Below are positions 27,301-36,214 of a stretch of 49,705 bases of DNA, piece after piece. How positions within the stretch are numbered: the first letter of the stretch is position 1; every line of letters begins with the position of its first letter. The position numbers and the translations under genes are program-made. The notes under the pieces were generated by a model. The model was not told the DNA's origin. It worked only from the letters and a program-made list of their open reading frames with translations, and ran no database searches. The DNA comes from Pedobacter sp. Leaf41 (GTDB lineage Bacteria > Bacteroidota > Bacteroidia > Sphingobacteriales > Sphingobacteriaceae), in assembly GCF_001422545.1 (NCBI RefSeq), contig NZ_LMLE01000003.1:1-49705 (forward strand), given 5' to 3'.

Positions 27301-27469
27301 CAGATCACTAAGAGCCTATTTATCGGCACAGAACATCTTTACCATTACCGGCTACAGCGGCCCTGATCCAGAAGTATCTGTCAAAAATTCTACCCTAACG
27401 CCTGGATTTGATTATTCAGCATATCCCAGAGCCAGAACTTTAACTTTTGGTATCAATGCAACTTTTTAG
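24341..27469 (+). CDS. SusC/RagA-family TonB-dependent outer-membrane transporter
   Basis: This 1042-residue importer has a signal peptide (about 1-20, ending YADAQ), a CarboxypepD_reg-like domain (about 24-98: GKITDEKTGESLPGVNV) and a TonB-interaction segment (DDVVVVGYGAVKKQDLTGSV, residues about 104-123). A plug (about 125-230, with PLYVIDGFPI and GSRGANGVIVITTK) and a 22-strand barrel follow. The C terminus ends in an aromatic (NATF). It imports oligosaccharides in complex with the SusD protein encoded next. It starts the multi-gene operon. Confidence 0.95.
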   Translation: MRKFLLLLIFPLLIIHYADAQTRQIKGKITDEKTGESLPGVNVKAGDNARTVSDQNGNFSLNIPNSNAGPLSVSYVGYIPQTIQIGSRTEINVRLISLSQGLDDVVVVGYGAVKKQDLTGSVAQVNITDMQKAPVKSFDDALAGRVAGVEVSSNEGQPGISNNIVIRGNNSVTQDNTPLYVIDGFPIDNPNNNVINPEEIETITVLKDASSTAIYGSRGANGVIVITTKRGAIGEPVVKYNGYVAVQRVSEREEMMGPYEFVRLQNDLDPITTAAVYFSNGRNLESYRNVQGVDFQNELYRDALMHSNNISISGGTAKTRYSVSASALGQGGVIINSGFSRYQGRVTLDQELNSKVKIGINANYSSINITGTTPSSSTSQINASTNLMYSVWGYRPVSGSNADLLNELFDPEIDETVNYRFNPISSVNNEYRKNVNNSIIANAYVDYAITSKLKLRVTGGLNNNQNRSESFNNTLTRSGSPFGPLGASGVNGGIAYRQVNNWVNENTLTYNNSFNKNHSLNVLLGATLQGINATGYGYTAVAVPNESLGINGLDEGTPRTITSTATGSTLASGLARVNYNYKSRYLFTATVRADGSSKFRDDNKWSVFTSGAFAWRMSDEPFMKNIKFINDAKLRISYGETGNNRIGDFSTYSTFIIEPMAAYAFNNSIVKGIIPMAIGNPGLKWETTATTNIGYDLSLFQDRIQFTFDAYRKTTFDLLLNASLPTTTGYANAFKNIGKVRNQGLEFTLNTVNIKTKDFTWSSNFNISFNENKLLGLADNQESLQTPIVWERRYTGVPLYVAKLNNPIAAMYGFVFDGIYQFSDFDQLPDGRYSLRADVVNNGSARTAVQPGDIKYKDLNGDGVVNTLDQTQIGRAYPIHVGGFSNNFNYKNFDLNVFLQWSSGNDIVNANRLVFEGNATGAVGLNQYASYADRWTPDNPSNTLNRVGGQGPAYYSSRVIEDGSYLRLKTVSLGYSLGSAVLKNIKIRSLRAYLSAQNIFTITGYSGPDPEVSVKNSTLTPGFDYSAYPRARTLTFGINATF

Positions 27470-27491
27470 TTTAAAATATAAAGTCAGAACG

Positions 27492-29297
27492 ATGAAAACA
27501 AAACTGTCACTGCTTTTACTTGTATTGCTCTTCAGTATAAGTTCTTGCAAAAAATATTTAGAGGTGCTTCCAAAGGATTTCGTATCCCCTGAAAATTACT
27601 TCAACAACGAAACAGAACTCAATACCGCTTTGGTTGGGGTTTATGATATTATGGGCAGCGCGGCCCTATACGGAGAGATTTTATGGTCGCAATTTGAAGT
27701 GGCTACCGATGAGAGTTTTTACAGGCAATCCACCACAACCTTGGGTGTGCAGGTTTACAACTACGATTCCAACAATAGTTCTGTTGCGGGAATCTGGAAA
27801 GCACTTTATGCCGGTATTGAGCGGGCGAACATTCTATTGGCAAATATAGATAAACCTTCTATGCCGGAAGCAAACAGAAGCGTGGTAAGAGGGGAAGCAC
27901 TTTTTTTAAGGGCATATTATTATTATCTGCTGACTTCCAATTTTGGTGATGTACCATTGATCCTGGAACCCACAAAATCCGTTAACAATCCTGAAATAGC
28001 ACGTACGCCCCTGAAAGAAGTCTATGCCCAAATATTATCTGACATGACTACCGCTGAAGGGCTGGTAAAACCCATTACCGCCTACAATTTTGCAGGTAGA
28101 GTAAGTAAAAGCGCAGTTCAAGGTATACTGGCCCGCGTTTGTTTAAAAATGGCAGGAAACCCGTTAAATGATAAAACCAAATATGCCGATGCCGCGAAGT
28201 GGGCTAAAATGGTAATCAACTCTGGACTTCATAGCCTAAATCCTTCCTATGAACAGATTTTTATCAACCATATGCAAGATAAATATGATATTAAGGAAGG
28301 CATTTGGGAAGTTGAATTTACAGGTAACTTATTGCAATCGGGCGTGAATGAAACAGGCAGGCTGGGCGTTTTGGGCGGATTGGCTGGAACAAACGATGAA
28401 ATTGGAAATAGTTATGGCCAGTGGAACGGAACCCGTGTATTGTATGATATCTATAAACCACAGGATTTACGCCGGGACTGGAACATCGGATCTTATTATT
28501 ATAGTGGAGCAACCAAAAACAAAGTTTTTCAAACCGTTGCAGAAGCAAAAAGTGTTGGAAAATGGCGCAGGGAATATGAGTTATTGACACCGAAAAACAG
28601 AAATTACAACGGTGCCAATTTCCCACTGTTGCGTTATTCGGATGTATTGCTGATGTACGCGGAGGCACAAAATGAAATCTCGGGACCGGATGCAGAGAGT
28701 ATAAACTATGTGAATCTGGTAAGGCAACGTGGCGCAGGTAAAGTTTTAAATGGAACCAATGTGTTCACTGTGAATGTAGTGAACGGTGGTTCGGGCTATA
28801 CCACAGTTCCAAATGTTACGATTAACGGAGGTGGTTTTACCACACAGGCAACAGCTACTGCAGCAATAGCCAACGGTAGAGTAAGTGCCATAACCGTGGT
28901 TACACCAGGATCTTTTTACGCTTCAGTACCAACAGTTACCATAGCTGGAACTACCGGCACGGGTGCCACAGCGACCGTAACACTATCAACTGCTACAGAT
29001 GCGGATTTGATTCCTGCCGAAACAGCAAATCAAGCTGCATTCAAATCAACTATTATTGATGAAAGGTCGCGTGAGTTGTGCTATGAAGGCCTTCGGAGGG
29101 GCGACCTGATCAGATGGGGTATATTTGTAGAGCGTATGAAAAATTCGGCTTCAGTTGCAACTTTGCGTTATATTGCCGCATTCAAATACGCATCACGCCC
29201 GGGAGATAATATTTCTGAAAAGCACAATCTCTTGCCAATTCCATTGTCAGAAATCTCATTGAACAGATTGCTAACCCAAAACCCAGGTTGGTTATAA
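27492..29297 (+). CDS. SusD/RagB-family glycan-binding lipoprotein with repeat insertion
   Basis: The protein has 601 residues from ATG 27492, which gives a lipoprotein signal peptide (LFSISSCKKYLEV, lipobox Cys near residue 18). An upstream in-frame ATG at 27447 lies inside susC and is not used here. TPR-like helices and the closing ERSRELCYEGLRRGDLIRWG segment fit SusD. Between NLVRQRGAG and that segment lies an unusual Gly/Thr-rich insertion, about residues 423-502, with two related units (VNGGSGYTTVPNVTINGGG and VTPGSFYASVPTVTIAG, each followed by an ATAT-rich strand). Ordinary SusD proteins have only a loop there. It captures the glycan at the cell surface over SusC. Confidence 0.94.
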   Translation: MKTKLSLLLLVLLFSISSCKKYLEVLPKDFVSPENYFNNETELNTALVGVYDIMGSAALYGEILWSQFEVATDESFYRQSTTTLGVQVYNYDSNNSSVAGIWKALYAGIERANILLANIDKPSMPEANRSVVRGEALFLRAYYYYLLTSNFGDVPLILEPTKSVNNPEIARTPLKEVYAQILSDMTTAEGLVKPITAYNFAGRVSKSAVQGILARVCLKMAGNPLNDKTKYADAAKWAKMVINSGLHSLNPSYEQIFINHMQDKYDIKEGIWEVEFTGNLLQSGVNETGRLGVLGGLAGTNDEIGNSYGQWNGTRVLYDIYKPQDLRRDWNIGSYYYSGATKNKVFQTVAEAKSVGKWRREYELLTPKNRNYNGANFPLLRYSDVLLMYAEAQNEISGPDAESINYVNLVRQRGAGKVLNGTNVFTVNVVNGGSGYTTVPNVTINGGGFTTQATATAAIANGRVSAITVVTPGSFYASVPTVTIAGTTGTGATATVTLSTATDADLIPAETANQAAFKSTIIDERSRELCYEGLRRGDLIRWGIFVERMKNSASVATLRYIAAFKYASRPGDNISEKHNLLPIPLSEISLNRLLTQNPGWL

Positions 29298-29326
29298 GCC
29301 GAGGTGAACCTTTAAACGACGAAAAA

Positions 29327-30223
29327 ATGAAACAAAACATATATATTGGTCTTATCGCTTTGATTGCCCTTGTTAGCTGCAAGAAGTTAACGGTTGAGAC
29401 GCCTGAATTCGATGTGGTTACAGACAAAACAACTTACAAAGTGGGTGAGGAAGTGAATTTCAGATTTACCGGAAATCCTGATTTGATTTCGGTTTACCGA
29501 GGCATTGCCGGCGAAAATTATGATTTCAGGAGTAGAACCACAGCAGAGGGATTGCCTCAGCTTAATTTCACTACGCTCTTACAAAATGCAGGTGAAACCA
29601 ATACATTAAGGCTTATGGCATCAACCAACTTTACAGGTAAATATGATGCTGCAGGCGTTGCAGCTGCATCATGGACAGATATTACCTCAAGAGCTACATT
29701 ATCTACGGGAACGGATAATACGGCCTCCGGAACAATCGATCTCTCTGATTTTAAATCTGCCAATCAACCATTGTATCTGGCCTTTAAATACCAGGGTTAT
29801 TTTCATCCTACACTTAAACAGCCATCTTGGTTCTTACGTACTTTCAACGTAAACAATGTTTTGCCAGAGGGAAGAACTTCCGTTATTGCAGCTATTGGTC
29901 AGGTAGGATGGGTTGGTGTAGACATTAAAAACCCAACAGTAGTTTGGGGCGTACCGACCACAGGTCAGATAACCATTAACGGTACGGGAACAGATGCTAT
30001 CAATGAAGACAACGAGGATTGGGTAATCAGCAGGCCTTTTAATTTAGCCGCTGTTTCCACAGACATCGGCCTTGGTTTAAAAACCGCAACCACTTATTTA
30101 AGTAATTACACTTATGCGTACACGGTTCCTGGAACTTATACTGTTACTTTTATCGCCGCTAATGCAAGTCGCGATGAGAGTAGCCAGATCATCAAACAGA
30201 TTAAGTTAACCATTGAACCCTAA
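29327..30223 (+). CDS. DUF5017-type surface lipoprotein, probable glycan-binding
   Basis: The protein has 298 residues from ATG 29327; the open frame extends to 29288 but the chosen start gives a proper lipoprotein signal (LIALIALVSCKKL). The mature N terminus, TPEFDVVTDKTTYKVGEEVNF, then GNPDLISVYRG, matches the DUF5017 pattern of Bacteroidetes SusD-associated lipoproteins. A second beta-rich domain follows (about 130-290: PSWFLRTFNVNNVLPEG, TYTVTFIAANASRDES). Position directly after susD suggests a surface glycan-binding protein. No catalytic motif is visible. Confidence 0.8.
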   Translation: MKQNIYIGLIALIALVSCKKLTVETPEFDVVTDKTTYKVGEEVNFRFTGNPDLISVYRGIAGENYDFRSRTTAEGLPQLNFTTLLQNAGETNTLRLMASTNFTGKYDAAGVAAASWTDITSRATLSTGTDNTASGTIDLSDFKSANQPLYLAFKYQGYFHPTLKQPSWFLRTFNVNNVLPEGRTSVIAAIGQVGWVGVDIKNPTVVWGVPTTGQITINGTGTDAINEDNEDWVISRPFNLAAVSTDIGLGLKTATTYLSNYTYAYTVPGTYTVTFIAANASRDESSQIIKQIKLTIEP

Positions 30224-30232
30224 TTGAAAAAC

Positions 30233-31315
30233 ATGTTAAAGAAAATCGGCATTCCAGTATTATTGATTGCAGTGATATTAATTTCAGCTTGTGCTTCCCT
30301 TAAGAAAAATACCTCGGAGCTTGATCATAAATCTATTGAGACGACCATGCAAAAGGTATTCAATTGGCAAATTGCCAATCCGGTTGTAGGCAATGCAAAA
30401 AATCACGACGATTGGGCAAGAGGCGTATTTTATGCAGGAATTATTCGTGCCTACGAAACCACAAAAGATAAAAATTATTTCAACGAGGCTGTTCGCTGGT
30501 CGGAAAGTTTGAATTATAAATTAGCAGAACGGTATCGCCATGCCGATGATCATACCCGTGGGCAAACCTACCTGGGGATTTATGCCGTCACTAAAAATCC
30601 AAAAGCAATTTTGGATACCAAAAGTGTTTATGATTCCCTAATCAGCAACCCCAAGCCAGGCAGAGAAGAATGGTGGTGGTGCGATGCCCTTTTTATGTCT
30701 CCACCAGTTTTAGTACGATTGGCCGAAGCCACCGGAAACCAGAAATACAACGAGTTTATGAGCAAAATGTGGTGGGATACCACCGACTTCCTTTTTGATC
30801 AGGATGAAAACCTGTTCTACAGGGATAAAAGCTTTTTTCAGCGCCGATCACCTAATGGAAAGAAAATATTCTGGTCCAGAGGCAATGGATGGGTATTAGG
30901 AGGCTTGGTTCAGGTATTGGAGCATTTGCCAAAAGAGGATCCCAACTATAAAAGATTCGAGGATTTGTATTTGAAGATGGCAAAAAAAATAGCAGGTATT
31001 CAACAGGAAGATGGCCTTTGGCGACCAAACCTTGCTGATCCTGCAGAATATACCAATAAGGAAACCAGTGGATCAGCATTTTATGTTTTCGCCCTCACCT
31101 GGGGAATCAATCATGGATATTTGAGTAAAAAGGAATACTTACCCATCATTTTGAAGGGATGGAGGGGACTGAACGCTCAGGTAACGCCTGAGGGAAAACT
31201 TACCTGGGTACAGAAAATTGGATCGAAACCTGAAGCAGTAAAAAGTGAGGACAATCAGGAGTACGGTTCCGGGGCGTTTTTGATGGCTGGTGCCGAGCTT
31301 TTAAAACTTAAATAA
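30233..31315 (+). CDS. GH105/GH88-type unsaturated uronyl hydrolase (lipoprotein)
   Basis: The protein has 360 residues from ATG 30233; a TTG at 30224, one base after the previous stop codon, is the alternative start. A lipoprotein signal (LISACASL) precedes an alpha/alpha-barrel. RHADDHTRGQTY and EEWWWCDALFMSPP contain the conserved Asp residues, and SRGNGWVLGGL is the third signature of the YteR/GH105 group. These enzymes hydrate and remove the 4,5-unsaturated uronic acid that polysaccharide lyases leave at non-reducing ends. The PL8 gene directly downstream (overlapping TAATG) supplies such a product. GH105 is preferred to GH88, but not certain. Confidence 0.9.
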   Translation: MLKKIGIPVLLIAVILISACASLKKNTSELDHKSIETTMQKVFNWQIANPVVGNAKNHDDWARGVFYAGIIRAYETTKDKNYFNEAVRWSESLNYKLAERYRHADDHTRGQTYLGIYAVTKNPKAILDTKSVYDSLISNPKPGREEWWWCDALFMSPPVLVRLAEATGNQKYNEFMSKMWWDTTDFLFDQDENLFYRDKSFFQRRSPNGKKIFWSRGNGWVLGGLVQVLEHLPKEDPNYKRFEDLYLKMAKKIAGIQQEDGLWRPNLADPAEYTNKETSGSAFYVFALTWGINHGYLSKKEYLPIILKGWRGLNAQVTPEGKLTWVQKIGSKPEAVKSEDNQEYGSGAFLMAGAELLKLK

Positions 31316-33324
31316 TGAAAAAATTTAAACTTGGTTGGTTATTGGTAGTATTGACTTTGGGCTTTCAAGTAGCTCAGAGTCAGCTGCCATATCATCAGGT
31401 AATCAATAGGTACAAAGCTTTTTTAATTGACTTAGATACAACTTCGACTCAGAGCGTAAAAAACTGGTTAGCCACTGTAGATGAGAGTGGAAAATGGGGG
31501 GATGTGGATTATAGAGATCAAAATTCATCCTCATGGAAAACCACTGAACACCTCGATCGGTTGGTAAAAATATCTGTAGCCTATCAAAAAAGAGGAAGTC
31601 CGTTCTATCAGAATGATTCAGCAAGAAAGGTCATTTCCAAGGCCCTGGATCATTGGATGACCGCAGTTTACAGAAATCCAAACTGGTGGTATAACGAAAT
31701 TGGTGTGCCGCAGTTTTGGCGGGATATTATCACATTGGACGGGGATTTCCTGAAAGGCCAGCAGCGTACCAAAGCATTAAATGTTTTGCGACAGTTTAAA
31801 CTAAAGCCGAATTTTACCGGTGCCAATTTAACCTGGAGCGCCGATCTTAGTCTGCATTATGGTTTGTTTACCCAGAATGACTCATTGATAATCCAGGCGA
31901 GCAAATTACTGGCCAAGGAAATCAAGGTCAGCAATGGCGAGGGCATAAGGCCTGACTTTAGTTATCACCAACATGGTAGCAGGTTGCAAACCCACCACTA
32001 TGGCGCTGCTTTTCTAAAAGAGAATATTAGGTTGGCCTATGAACTGAATGGAACTCCCTGGGCATTCCCAGTGGAAAAAATAGTCGTGCTGAAGGATTTT
32101 TTACTAGAAGGGTGGCAATGGATGGAGCGTGGCATTTACCTTACCCCAGGCAGTATTGATCGGGCAGTAAGCCGTAAAGGTTTTTTAAAGCAGGATATTT
32201 CCAGGTTGATCCCTTATTTATCTCAACTCGATAGGGGATACAGAAGCTTGGATTTGGATGCAATGCTTAAATTTCAAAAAGGCGGTATGCAACATTTAAA
32301 AGGCTTTAAATATTTCCCTTTTTCGTATTTTGCTGCCTATCAGCAACCTGAATTTAGTTTTTTCCTCAAAACCATTTCCAATAAAACGGAAGTAACCGAA
32401 CGAATCAACGGTGAGAACCAAAAGGGTACTTTCCTGAATTTAGGAAATACTTATTTTATTAAAAACGGAAAGGAATATACTGATTTGATGCCGTTTTGGG
32501 ACTGGAATAAATTGCCGGGTGTAACAAATTTTGAATCTGCTACAAGTATTTCCCGATCACATTTTGCGGGAGGGGTGCAGGCGGATGGCAGTGGTGTTGT
32601 GGTGATGGACGTTGAGACGATAGGATCAGATTCGAAGCTTTCTGCAAGCAAATTTTGGTCGATGCATAAGGGTAGGGTGTTCTGTTTAATTGCAGACATC
32701 GCTTTAAGAGGATCTGCTGATAGCATCTTTACCACATTAGAGCAAAGCCGAATACAGGGATTAATGTTCTTAAATTCTGTCGATAATATTCTTATCACTA
32801 ACGCTGTAATGGAGCCGGTAAAATGGATACACCACCATGGTCTAACTTACATTCCATTAACTCAAGGGTTAATGGATCTGAGCGTTGGGCGGGTAAAAGG
32901 AAGCTGGTCAGACCTATCGAAATCAGGATCAAAGGATATAGGAGAAGAAAAAGTTTTTAAATTAGTGCTCCATCATCAAAACAATACATCTGCAGCCTAT
33001 ATGGTTGATGGCATAACGCCCTTAGATCAGGTTCAAAAAAAACTAGCCAGACCAGACTGGAAGATACTGCAAAATACCAGTACTTGTCAGGCCATCAGTT
33101 TCAGTGATGGCATTACGATGGCTTCATTCCATCAGAAAAATACTTTAAAGCTTCCAAAAAGCATCATCAGTGTAGACAGAGCCTGTCTAATTTTAATCGA
33201 TTCGGATAAGATATATGCAAGTGACCCACTTAAAATTGGCGGAAAACTGGAAATCCAGATAAGTGGAAAAAAATTAAGGTTTGATCTTCCTGCAGATGGA
33301 ACAACCGTAAATCAAAATTTATGA
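31315..33324 (+). CDS. PL8-family polysaccharide lyase (chondroitinase AC/xanthan lyase-like)
   Basis: This 669-residue secreted lyase has a signal peptide (about 1-22, ending AQSQ), an alpha/alpha-toroid (about 25-340) and beta-sandwich domains (about 350-660). It aligns by eye with Flavobacterium chondroitinase AC: NPNWWYNEIGVPQ, TGANLTW (N171), SYHQHG (H220), HHYGAAF (Y229) and IDRAVSRKG (R283, R287) match the catalytic Asn, His, Tyr and Arg residues, and MPFWDWNKLPGVT matches the sandwich motif. It cleaves next to uronic acid by beta-elimination. Family members act on chondroitin, hyaluronan or xanthan; with no sulfatase nearby and a rhamnosidase present, the substrate may be a different acidic polysaccharide. 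Start overlaps the GH105 stop by one base, and its stop overlaps the next ATG. Confidence 0.9.
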   Translation: MKKFKLGWLLVVLTLGFQVAQSQLPYHQVINRYKAFLIDLDTTSTQSVKNWLATVDESGKWGDVDYRDQNSSSWKTTEHLDRLVKISVAYQKRGSPFYQNDSARKVISKALDHWMTAVYRNPNWWYNEIGVPQFWRDIITLDGDFLKGQQRTKALNVLRQFKLKPNFTGANLTWSADLSLHYGLFTQNDSLIIQASKLLAKEIKVSNGEGIRPDFSYHQHGSRLQTHHYGAAFLKENIRLAYELNGTPWAFPVEKIVVLKDFLLEGWQWMERGIYLTPGSIDRAVSRKGFLKQDISRLIPYLSQLDRGYRSLDLDAMLKFQKGGMQHLKGFKYFPFSYFAAYQQPEFSFFLKTISNKTEVTERINGENQKGTFLNLGNTYFIKNGKEYTDLMPFWDWNKLPGVTNFESATSISRSHFAGGVQADGSGVVVMDVETIGSDSKLSASKFWSMHKGRVFCLIADIALRGSADSIFTTLEQSRIQGLMFLNSVDNILITNAVMEPVKWIHHHGLTYIPLTQGLMDLSVGRVKGSWSDLSKSGSKDIGEEKVFKLVLHHQNNTSAAYMVDGITPLDQVQKKLARPDWKILQNTSTCQAISFSDGITMASFHQKNTLKLPKSIISVDRACLILIDSDKIYASDPLKIGGKLEIQISGKKLRFDLPADGTTVNQNL

Positions 33325-34250
33325 AAAAAAGAATTGCTATAACATCATTGCTGTGTTTGGTCATGGTATTTATGGCTTGGTCACAGGAAACGATTCTATT
33401 ATATAACGCTACTATCCCCGGGTCAAAAACGGATGCCAGTTATGTGGAAAAGGAGCACAGAGGCGATGACGGAAAACGCTATATTTCGTTTGTTAGCAAA
33501 CCAAGCCTGACTGTTTTTGTGCCAGACAAAGGAACTGCGAACGGTGCTGCCGTAATCATCTTGCCGGGTGGGGGTTACCAGGTATTGGCTATTGAACATG
33601 AAGGAGAGGAATTAGCCAAAAGGTTTAATGAATTTGGGATAACGGCGTTTGTGGTGAAATATCGCTTGCCTAATGATGCCATTATGAGCGATAAAAGTAT
33701 GGCGCCATTGCAGGATGCGCAACAGGCAATGATTTTGGTGAGAAGCCAGTCTGCCAAATGGAACTTGGATAAGAATAGGGTAGGGGTGGTAGGCGCATCT
33801 GCCGGAGGACATTTAGCTGCGTCCCTGGCTACTCATTTCGATCAGTCTTATGTGCCCAATCCGCTAAAGGTTAACCTTAGACCTGACTTTATGGTGCTGC
33901 TCTATCCGCGAATTTCGTTTGAAGTTGGTGTAGAGTCAAGTTCAGCTAAAAACCTGCTGGGTCCTGAATTTAAAAAAGATAAAATGGCTTTTTTTTCTGT
34001 CGACAAGCAGGTTACTGCTAACACCCCAATAACATTCCTCCTTCATGCCTCTGATGATCCGGTGGTCAAAGCTGAGCATAGTATTTTATTTTATCAGGCT
34101 TTGATTAATAGAAAGGTGCCTGCGGAAATGCACCTTTATCAGGCAGGCGGCCATGGATTTGGCTTAAATAATAAAACAAATAACGACGACTGGTTTTTAA
34201 GGCTTATCAGCTGGTTGAACTCAAACCAAATCATTTCAAAGAAAAATTAA
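33321..34250 (+). CDS. Exported alpha/beta hydrolase, carbohydrate esterase-like
   Basis: The protein has 309 residues with a signal peptide (about 1-21, ending AWSQ). GGGYQVLAIEHEGEE is the oxyanion region and GASAGGHLAA carries nucleophile S160. HASDDPVV holds the acid (D245/D246) and GGHGFGL holds H278. This resembles secreted esterases of xylan and pectin loci (BD-FAE/acetyl-xylan-esterase-like). It probably removes acetyl or other ester groups so that lyases and glycosidases can act. Its start codon overlaps the PL8 stop (ATGA). Confidence 0.88.
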   Translation: MKKRIAITSLLCLVMVFMAWSQETILLYNATIPGSKTDASYVEKEHRGDDGKRYISFVSKPSLTVFVPDKGTANGAAVIILPGGGYQVLAIEHEGEELAKRFNEFGITAFVVKYRLPNDAIMSDKSMAPLQDAQQAMILVRSQSAKWNLDKNRVGVVGASAGGHLAASLATHFDQSYVPNPLKVNLRPDFMVLLYPRISFEVGVESSSAKNLLGPEFKKDKMAFFSVDKQVTANTPITFLLHASDDPVVKAEHSILFYQALINRKVPAEMHLYQAGGHGFGLNNKTNNDDWFLRLISWLNSNQIISKKN

Positions 34251-34277
34251 TCCAATAAAAAATCCTTATACCGATAC

Positions 34278-34916
34278 ATGGGCAACATCATTCTCACTTC
34301 AGACGATTTTGGGTTAAGCAAAATATACAACAGAGAAATTCTACGGGCTTTACAGTCTGATCTGCTCACATCAGTATCCATTATGGTTGATGGACATCTA
34401 TTTAGGCAACAGCAACAGGTGCTTATGTTAAAATTACTTGCGAAAGAGAAAAATATCAGTCTAGGTTTACATCTGGAGATTGGCATCAATCAGATAGATA
34501 TCAGGGAGTTGTGCCTCAATCAATGGAATAGATTTATAAATATACTCGGTCTCGAACCAGATTATATCGATATTCATAAAGATCATCTTTTTAGAAATCA
34601 TTATGATGATATTGCTGGTTTTTGCATAGAAAAAAAGGTGGCCTTTAGAAAATACAAAGAAACAACGGTTAAACTTAAAGCGCCAGACGACATGTTCATT
34701 GCCTCCTCAGAGAGTCTGAACAGTATTGAGGAGCGGCTGAATGTGATGAAATCGAATGAAACACTCGAAATGGTATTCCATCTTGGTATGTACGATGAAG
34801 ATGTGGTTTCATCCTTAAATAAAGAACGGGCAGAAGACCGTAAGAGATTGGAATGGGCACACGAGGTAATCAATAAGCTGGGGCTCAAATTAATGAGTTA
34901 TAATCAACTGAAATAG
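34278..34916 (+). CDS. YdjC/ChbG-family carbohydrate deacetylase
   Basis: This 212-residue protein, short for a family usually of about 240-290, lacks a signal peptide. LTSDDFGLS (D9, D10) begins the protein, LGLHLEIG carries H65, DIHKDHLF carries H100 and H103, and EMVFHLGMYDED holds the HxG motif. These are the metal-binding and catalytic residues of polysaccharide-type deacetylases such as ChbG. It would deacetylate an N-acetylated amino sugar in imported oligosaccharide, in the cytoplasm. That implies an N-acetylhexosamine in the substrate, but some family members have other roles. Confidence 0.82.
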   Translation: MGNIILTSDDFGLSKIYNREILRALQSDLLTSVSIMVDGHLFRQQQQVLMLKLLAKEKNISLGLHLEIGINQIDIRELCLNQWNRFINILGLEPDYIDIHKDHLFRNHYDDIAGFCIEKKVAFRKYKETTVKLKAPDDMFIASSESLNSIEERLNVMKSNETLEMVFHLGMYDEDVVSSLNKERAEDRKRLEWAHEVINKLGLKLMSYNQLK

Positions 34917-34924
34917 TTTCGTTT

Positions 34925-36202
34925 ATGAAAAAGATCATCTGGCTGTTTATTGCTGTGTTTTGCTTAAACCAATGTTTCGCTGCTAAATACTATTGCAGCC
35001 CAAAAAATGGCAGCATGGCAAACGCAGGGACATTTGACTCCCCCTGGAGTACGCTGGATTCGGTATTCCTAGCCAACAAGAAGTTCCTGCCAGGAGATAG
35101 CATCATCTTGCTGTCTGGCAATCATGGCAATCCGGTTATTTCTGGCAACTTAAAGGGTAATCAAGCCATTACGATTCTGCCAGGAGAAAGACAATTTCCC
35201 CGGGTTAATAGTCTGCAGGTTACAAATGGGAAATATTGGAAAATCTACGGCTTAAAGGTTTGCCCTGATGAAACCGGACGGCTTGAAAAACGGGATTTTG
35301 TAGCCATTAAAGCGAATTCCAGTTTTATTTTGATTGAAAATTTTGATATCAGCTCAACAGATAGCTGCGTGAATAACTGGTCGGTATCAAAAATGTTGAC
35401 CAGGGCAGGTTTGGGAATAAGGGTAGAGGGTACAGATTGTTCGCTTATCAATAATACCCTGAAGCAGGTGAGTTTTGGCATTGTGGTTGCAAAAACGGCA
35501 ATAAGAACCCAGATCAGTGGGAATATCATTTACGGGTTTCTTCATGATGGCATTAGAGGTTTATCAGATGATTCAGTATTTGAGTTCAATCTGGTTGCAG
35601 GTTCTTACGGAATTGACAACAATCATGATGATGGCTTTCAAAGCTGGAGCACCGATGAACAGGGAAAGGTTGGAATGGGAAAAGTGTCAAATGTAATTTT
35701 AAGGAACAATATTTTCATCAGTCAGCTTGATCCTGATCAGCCTTTTCCGCAGGAAACTGGAATGCAGGGCATTGGTTGCTTTGATGGTTTTTTTGAAAAC
35801 TGGACTGTAGAAAACAATGTTGTTTTAACCAATATGTGGCATGGCATCTCCTTCTATGGTGCCAAAAATGTTAAAATCGCCAACAATACCGTAGCGAGTA
35901 ACCCATTTTCTGGAAAACCATTTATTCCATGGATCGGAATCTATAACCATAAAAAGTTGGGGCTAAGCCTGGGAAACATTGTCGTTAATAATTTCACAAC
36001 CGGATTCAGCGAAATGAAGGGCGTAATTGCTGAATCAGGGAACATAAAAGTCGATGGTAAAAAATTAAACGAGTATTTTGAGCACTGGAAATCCTTTGAT
36101 CTCCAACTGAGATCAAAAGTGAAAAACAGCAGTAAAGTTGGCGCAAAAATCGAAAAATTGCCCAAGATTAAGTCCCAGTTATACCTGTGCGATTACCAAT
36201 AA
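34925..36202 (+). CDS. Secreted right-handed parallel beta-helix protein
   Basis: The protein has 425 residues with a signal peptide (about 1-19, ending CFAAKYYC). Successive short strands with Asn-rich turns (VEGTDCSLINNTLKQVSFG, ISGNIIYGFLHDGIRGL, FEFNLVAGSYGIDNNHDDG, VENNVVLTNMWHGISFYGAK, IANNTVASNP) form a pectate-lyase-like parallel beta-helix. The GIDNNHDDGFQSW segment near 235 may be the active or metal site. It could be a polysaccharide lyase or glycoside hydrolase; no family can be assigned from motif alone. It sits 8 bases after the deacetylase and 12 before the rhamnosidase. Confidence 0.8.
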   Translation: MKKIIWLFIAVFCLNQCFAAKYYCSPKNGSMANAGTFDSPWSTLDSVFLANKKFLPGDSIILLSGNHGNPVISGNLKGNQAITILPGERQFPRVNSLQVTNGKYWKIYGLKVCPDETGRLEKRDFVAIKANSSFILIENFDISSTDSCVNNWSVSKMLTRAGLGIRVEGTDCSLINNTLKQVSFGIVVAKTAIRTQISGNIIYGFLHDGIRGLSDDSVFEFNLVAGSYGIDNNHDDGFQSWSTDEQGKVGMGKVSNVILRNNIFISQLDPDQPFPQETGMQGIGCFDGFFENWTVENNVVLTNMWHGISFYGAKNVKIANNTVASNPFSGKPFIPWIGIYNHKKLGLSLGNIVVNNFTTGFSEMKGVIAESGNIKVDGKKLNEYFEHWKSFDLQLRSKVKNSSKVGAKIEKLPKIKSQLYLCDYQ

Positions 36203-36214
36203 ACAATATTTAAC

